A stretch of DNA of 16,737 nucleotides from an uncultured Clostridia bacterium (GTDB lineage: Bacteria; Bacillota; Clostridia; TANB77; CAG-508): NCBI GenBank assembly GCA_947626705.1, contig CANQTJ010000019.1, positions 1 through 16,737 on the forward strand, written 5' to 3'. A program made the position numbers and the translations under genes. The notes beneath the pieces are model-generated. The model made no database searches. It was not told the origin of the DNA and saw nothing but the letters and a program-made list of their open reading frames with translations. Shown piece by piece: positions 13,298 to 16,737 of this stretch; the stretch's first letter is position 1, and each line of letters starts with the position of its first letter.

Positions 13298-15328
13298 TTG
13301 GAAATCAAAGGAGAAGTAACAGACATAATATACCAAAATGAAATAAATAATTATACAATAGCTGTATTTGAAACAGAAGAAGAAGAAACGACAATAGTAG
13401 GTTATTTACCATTTGTAAAAAGTGGCGATACTTTAAAAGTTATAGGAAGATTTGTAGAACATAAAGAATACGGAATACAATTTAAAGTAGATACATTTGA
13501 AAAACTGATGCCAGAAACATTAGGAGCATTAGAAAAATATTTAGCAAGAGGAGATATAAAAGGAATAGGGGAAGCAACTGCTAAAAAAATAATAAAAAAA
13601 TTTGGAGAAGATACAATCAATATCTTTAAATTTGAGCCTGAAAGATTATCTGAGATAAAAGGAATATCAAAAAGTAAGGCGATAGAAATGGCCGAAAGTT
13701 TTTTAGAAAATTGGGAAGTATGGCAAATAGTAGGATTTCTTGAGAAATTTGGGATTGGAGCAGAAAATGCTAAAAGAGTATATGATTTATTAGGTATAAA
13801 TGCTATTGAACAAATAGAAGCAAATCCATATATATTAATAGACATAGCAAGAGGTGTAGATTTTAAACAGATAGACAAAATGGCATTAGATTTGGGTATT
13901 AATTATGATAATCAAAAAAGAGTAGAAAGTGGTATAAAATATGCACTAATAAAAGCAACTTATAATGGTAATTCTTGTGTAATAAAAGAAAATTTAATAG
14001 GATTTGTGATAACTCTTTTAGATGTAACGACAGAAAATATTGAAGATAATTTAATCAGTTTAAAAGCTAAAGATGAAATTATAATAGATAAAAGAGATGG
14101 TGTAGAATGGATATATCTTGAAAATTTTTATAAAGTAGAACAAGAAATTGCATTAAGATTAGCGAGATTAGACAAAGCACCTAATATGAAGGAAATAAAA
14201 AATATAGAAGAAGCTTTAAAAAAGATTGAAAAAAAATCAGATATAGAATTATCAGAAAAACAAATAGAAGCAATAAAAGCAATAAATAAAAATAATGTAA
14301 CAATAATAACAGGAGGACCTGGAACAGGAAAAACAACTATTATAAAAACAATAATAGATTTGTATGAAGAAAGAAAGAAAAAAGTGGTATTAGCAGCGCC
14401 AACAGGAAGAGCCGCAAAAAAAATGACAGAAGCAACAGGCAAAGAAGCTTCAACGTTGCATAGACTTTTATGCATTGGAAAATTAGATGATGAAGGCATA
14501 TATTCAAAACATAGCGATTATCAAGGAGAGCCAATAGATGCAGATTTAATAGTAGTAGATGAACTTTCAATGGTAGATATGTTTTTAATGAATTATCTAT
14601 TAAACTGCATATATCAAGGAACAAAATTAATATTAGTAGGAGATATAGACCAATTACCATCAGTAGGACCAGGAGTAGTTTTAAAAGATTTAATAAATTC
14701 AGATGTCATAAATACAGTTAAGTTGGATAAAATCTTTAGGCAAGCAGCAAAAAGTAAAATAGTATTAAATGCGCATAGAGTAAATAATGGATTAGAATTT
14801 ATAAAAAAGGGAGATGCAGACTTAGAAGATGATACAAAACAAGACTTTTTCTTTATAAAACAAAATTCAACTGATAAAATAATACAAGAAGTAATAAGCT
14901 TATCAACAGGAAGATTAGAAAAATATGGGAATTATGACTTTTTTAAAAATATACAAATATTAACTCCAACCAAAAAAGGACCATTAGGTACAAAAGAATT
15001 AAATCGAGAACTTCAATCAGTATTAAATCCAAATTTTGAAGGGTTACCAGAAAAAACAAGTGGTGGAGTATTATATAGAGTTGGCGATAGAATAATGCAA
15101 ATAAAAAATAATTATGACATGACTTGGGAAAAAGAAAATACTGAAAAGCCAGAAATTGGAACAGGTGTATTTAACGGAGAAATAGGCACTATAACTGAAA
15201 TAGATGAAAAAGAAAAAGTAGTAAAAATTAAATTTGATGATGAAAAAGTAGCTTGGTATGAATATGCTGATTTAGAACAAATAGAACATAGTTATGCAAT
15301 AACAATACATAAAGCACAACGGAAGTGA
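13298..15328 (+). CDS. recD2: ATP-dependent 5'-3' DNA helicase RecD2, frameshifted before motif VI
   Basis: RecD2 is a superfamily 1 DNA helicase involved in DNA repair and replication-fork maintenance. The N-terminal OB-like region begins MEIKGEVTDIIYQNEINNYT. Helix-hairpin-helix-like repeats follow (RGDIKGIGEATAKKI, residues 84-98), then Walker A GGPGTGKTT (339-347), APTGRAAKKM, the DEL of Walker B (421-423), GDIDQLPSVGPG and ITIHKAQ. The TTG start at 13298 has AAGGAG 7 bases upstream. The frame stops at TGA 15326-15328, right after HKAQ, where family members continue GSEFD. That continuation is present one base later (GGA AGT GAA from 15321), so a single extra base near 15317-15320 breaks the gene. 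The 676-residue product lacks the motif VI region (YTGITRAKK), so it would not be a functional helicase unless the frame is rescued. Confidence 0.9.
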   Translation: MEIKGEVTDIIYQNEINNYTIAVFETEEEETTIVGYLPFVKSGDTLKVIGRFVEHKEYGIQFKVDTFEKLMPETLGALEKYLARGDIKGIGEATAKKIIKKFGEDTINIFKFEPERLSEIKGISKSKAIEMAESFLENWEVWQIVGFLEKFGIGAENAKRVYDLLGINAIEQIEANPYILIDIARGVDFKQIDKMALDLGINYDNQKRVESGIKYALIKATYNGNSCVIKENLIGFVITLLDVTTENIEDNLISLKAKDEIIIDKRDGVEWIYLENFYKVEQEIALRLARLDKAPNMKEIKNIEEALKKIEKKSDIELSEKQIEAIKAINKNNVTIITGGPGTGKTTIIKTIIDLYEERKKKVVLAAPTGRAAKKMTEATGKEASTLHRLLCIGKLDDEGIYSKHSDYQGEPIDADLIVVDELSMVDMFLMNYLLNCIYQGTKLILVGDIDQLPSVGPGVVLKDLINSDVINTVKLDKIFRQAAKSKIVLNAHRVNNGLEFIKKGDADLEDDTKQDFFFIKQNSTDKIIQEVISLSTGRLEKYGNYDFFKNIQILTPTKKGPLGTKELNRELQSVLNPNFEGLPEKTSGGVLYRVGDRIMQIKNNYDMTWEKENTEKPEIGTGVFNGEIGTITEIDEKEKVVKIKFDDEKVAWYEYADLEQIEHSYAITIHKAQRK

Positions 15329-15344
15329 ATTTGATGTTGTTATA

Positions 15345-15536
15345 ATGTTAGCACCACAGTCTGCACCAATGTTATTAACTAGAAATTTATTATATACAGG
15401 AATTACAAGAGCAAAAAAACTTTTAATAATAATTGGTAGTGATAGAGTTGTAAACTATATGATACAAAATGTGGATAGTAAAAAGAGAAATACTGGTTTA
15501 GAGCATAAAATGATACAAGCATTTAAAGGGGATTAA
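15345..15536 (+). pseudogene. recD2: C-terminal fragment of recD2 in the shifted frame
   Basis: This fragment continues the RecD2 sequence in the next frame. The homologous reading starts at GGA 15321 (GSEFDVVIMLAPQSAPMLL). The first ATG in that frame is 15345, which has no ribosome binding site and falls inside the helicase domain. It carries motif VI (LLYTGITRAKKLLIIIGS), including the arginine finger region, and ends AFKGD. It is not an independent gene. Together with 13298-15320 it would make a full-length protein of about 745 residues. Confidence 0.85.
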
Positions 15537-15617
15537 ATTTATTATTTTATAATTTAATATTTATGATTATGGAGTGAATAATCTTTTATTAATTTTAAAT
15601 TTGTTGAAAAAATTTTA

Positions 15618-15646
15618 TTGACAATATACATAAAATAAATTATAAT
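15618..15646 (+). promoter_or_regulatory. Consensus promoter of the type III toxin-antitoxin locus
   Basis: A perfect TTGACA (15618-15623) and a perfect TATAAT (15641-15646) are separated by 17 bases. It is the closest match to the sigma-A consensus in the window. Transcription would start near 15653, about 35 bases before the first repeat, as expected for an abundantly made RNA antitoxin. Confidence 0.9.
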
Positions 15647-15686
15647 AAATATACTAATAATAACTAGCTTAAAGAAAGTTAGAAAA

Positions 15687-15768
15687 GCGGTTTTAACTCC
15701 ACCAATCAAGAAACGGAGAATGAAAAAGCGGTTTTAACTCCACCAATCAAGAAACGGAGAATGAAAAA
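15687..15768 (+). ncRNA. toxI: ToxI-like RNA antitoxin: two 41-nt tandem repeats
   Basis: Two identical 41-base units, each starting GCGGTTTTAACTCCACC and ending GGAGAATGAAAAA, lie directly head to tail (15687-15727 and 15728-15768). Each unit can form an H-type pseudoknot because the order is GGT, CTCC, ACC, GGAG: GGU pairs with ACC and CUCC with GGAG, interleaved. ToxI-type antitoxins are tandem repeats of roughly 34-45 bases that fold into pseudoknots and bind the toxin after it cuts the repeat RNA in A-rich stretches; the AAAAA at each unit end fits such a cut site. Homology is inferred from architecture, since these RNAs diverge quickly in sequence. Confidence 0.8.
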
Positions 15769-15773
15769 GTTAG

Positions 15774-15797
15774 GGGGAATTAGTTTACTAATTCTCC
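15774..15797 (+). terminator. Stem-loop between antitoxin repeats and toxin
   Basis: GGGGAATTAG (15774-15783) pairs with CTAATTCTCC (15788-15797) with one G-U pair, around a TTTA loop. Only a mixed A/T stretch follows, so termination would be partial. Type III loci characteristically have a leaky terminator here, so that antitoxin RNA exceeds toxin mRNA. Confidence 0.7.
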
Positions 15798-15823
15798 AAT
15801 TATATTTATAAGGAGGTAAAAAT

Positions 15824-16327
15824 ATAGAAAATTTAAAATTATACAAAATTAATGAAAAATACGCAGAATATATTTATAATCAAGATAATAAAGTACTAAA
15901 AGCATTTAATATTAAAAATAGAAGACCATTTATAGGGATTATTTTAAAAATAAATAAAATAAATTATTTTGCACCACTTAGTTCTCCTAAGAAAAAGCAC
16001 GAAAAAATGAAAAATAATGTCGATTTTATTAAAATTAACAAAGGAAGAAATGGAGTAATAAATTTGAATAATATGATACCAATTCCAAAAAATCAATTTT
16101 ATGAAATAGATATAAAAGATGAAATACAAAAAGATAAAAAATATGGAATAATTTTAAAGTATCAAACAAAATGGTGTAATGAAAATAAAAATCAAATAAT
16201 AAAAAATGCAGAAAAATTATATAATCTAATAATAAATAATAAAGCAAATTTTAATCTAAAAAATAGATGTTGTGATTTTAAGTCTTTAGAAAAAAATTTA
16301 AATCAATTTAAATTAAAGAAAGAGTGA
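15824..16327 (+). CDS. toxN: ToxN/AbiQ-family endoribonuclease toxin with ATA start
   Basis: This is the toxin of a type III toxin-antitoxin system. These are sequence-specific endoribonucleases that cut RNA in A-rich sites, stop growth and often abort phage infection. The 167-residue length fits the family. With ATA as residue 1 the N-terminus reads MENLKLYKINEKYAEYIYNQ. Then come RRPFIGIIL (33-41) and YFAPLSSPKKKH (48-59), the most diagnostic segment (PLTSPKPKH-like in relatives), followed by INLNNMIPIP and a C-terminal helical half ending in Lys-rich residues. A perfect AGGAGG (15811-15816) is 7 bases before ATA 15824. An in-frame TAA at 15809 excludes an upstream start, and the first ATG in frame (16007, residue 62) would remove the conserved core. 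Three features around it (repeats, promoter, stem-loop) match a type III locus. Confidence 0.82.
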   Translation: MENLKLYKINEKYAEYIYNQDNKVLKAFNIKNRRPFIGIILKINKINYFAPLSSPKKKHEKMKNNVDFIKINKGRNGVINLNNMIPIPKNQFYEIDIKDEIQKDKKYGIILKYQTKWCNENKNQIIKNAEKLYNLIINNKANFNLKNRCCDFKSLEKNLNQFKLKKE

Positions 16328-16332
16328 ATTAA

Positions 16333-16737
16333 ATTTTTAAAATTCAAGAAAATTTATTAAATCTAATTTATCCCCCAGTATGCGGAATATGTGGAAAAAT
16401 GAATACAAATTTTATATGTAAGAAATGTGAAATGCAATTAAAAAAAATAGAACAAGCAACAATACTAAAACAAGGAGAACAAATAGAAAATAAATATTTT
16501 GATGAATTAATATACATATTTAAATATGAAGGACAAATAAGAAAATTAATATTAGAGTATAAATTTAATGAAAAATCATATTTATATTTAACATTTGTAA
16601 ATTTTTTGTTAAAAAATGAAAAAATATTTGAAAATATAAAAAAATATGATAAAATTATTCCAGTTCCGATAAGCAAAAAAAGAATGAAAACAAGAGGATA
16701 TAATCAAAGTTTATTAATAGCAAATGAAATATCGAAT
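16333..16737 (+). CDS. comFC: ComFC-family phosphoribosyltransferase-like protein, partial, apparent ATT start
   Basis: ComFC/GntX-type proteins combine an N-terminal zinc ribbon with a phosphoribosyltransferase-like domain and are needed for DNA uptake in competence. The open frame begins after TAA 16330-16332. The zinc ribbon is present: CGIC (Cys17, Cys20) and CKKC (Cys29, Cys32), counting ATT 16333 as residue 1. The segment before it, NLLNLIYPPVCGICGK, is the normal ComFC N-terminus, so the start must lie upstream of the cysteines. No ATG, GTG or TTG exists there; ATT at 16333 is the only near-cognate candidate at the expected distance, with a weak AAAGAG upstream. The first ATG (16399) would cut away half the zinc ribbon. 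The domain continues with FKYEGQIRKLILEYKF and IIPVPISKKRMKTRGYNQS, the phosphoribosyltransferase signature, and runs off the window edge. Confidence 0.85.
   Translation, partial: MFKIQENLLNLIYPPVCGICGKMNTNFICKKCEMQLKKIEQATILKQGEQIENKYFDELIYIFKYEGQIRKLILEYKFNEKSYLYLTFVNFLLKNEKIFENIKKYDKIIPVPISKKRMKTRGYNQSLLIANEISN

Noticed and set aside
13402..13878. 158-residue minus-strand ORF inside recD2
   Set aside because: It is antisense of a clear helicase coding region with no supporting signals.
15687..15768. CRISPR array
   Set aside because: The two 41-nt repeats are directly contiguous with no spacers, and a type III toxin gene follows.
16007..16327. A 106-residue ORF starting at ATG 16007
   Set aside because: It is the C-terminal two thirds of the ToxN-like protein. 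The conserved core lies upstream in the same frame, and no ribosome binding site precedes 16007.

Overview
The window is a very AT-rich, densely packed stretch of a low-GC Gram-positive genome. Codons are strongly AT-ending and ribosome binding sites are strong AGGAGG types. The gene families (rpsB-tsf, mutS2, recD2, comEB, comFC, a spore photoproduct lyase relative) point to a spore-forming or spore-derived member of the Clostridia, possibly an uncultured gut lineage. I cannot name the species.

Layout. Positions 1-200 hold the 5' end of a minus-strand gene with a Lys/Thr/Ser-rich N-terminus. At 512-1249 is a stand-alone von Willebrand A protein of the TerF type, visibly richer in GC than its neighbours and closed by a strong terminator. 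A 335-residue protein of unknown function follows (1418-2425). Next come the translation genes rpsB and tsf (2573-4327), with a structured leader before rpsB and stem-loops between the two genes. A tail-less FtsZ-like gene (4546-5508) sits directly upstream of a membrane-anchored protein of unknown function (5535-6215). After these lie a PflA/PflX-type radical SAM gene, an enlarged two-half ThyX homologue, a DUF2442-like small protein, a spore photoproduct lyase homologue, and dCMP deaminase (comEB). The comEB gene converges on minus-strand mutS2 across a nearly perfect palindromic element with 45-bp arms (10511-10630). A structured divergent intergenic region separates mutS2 from recD2. The recD2 reading frame is broken by one extra base near 15320.

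The most notable system is at 15618-16327. A consensus promoter (TTGACA, 17 bases, TATAAT) drives two exact 41-nt tandem repeats that can form an H-type pseudoknot. A stem-loop follows, and then a ToxN/AbiQ-family endoribonuclease. This is the architecture of a type III (RNA antitoxin) toxin-antitoxin or phage-abortive locus. The toxin has no ATG, GTG or TTG start for its first 61 codons. Its conserved N-terminus begins at an ATA codon placed 7 bases after a perfect AGGAGG, so ordinary gene finding would miss or truncate it. The next gene, a partial comFC (16333 to the window end), also lacks a standard start and appears to begin at ATT.

Functionally, the window combines housekeeping translation and DNA-maintenance genes (rpsB, tsf, mutS2, recD2) with a dUMP-to-dTMP pair (comEB and thyX-like) and a DNA-photolesion repair-like radical SAM enzyme. 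Accessory insertions interrupt these: the VWA gene, the palindromic element and the type III system. All family assignments come from reading motifs by eye; no database search was run.
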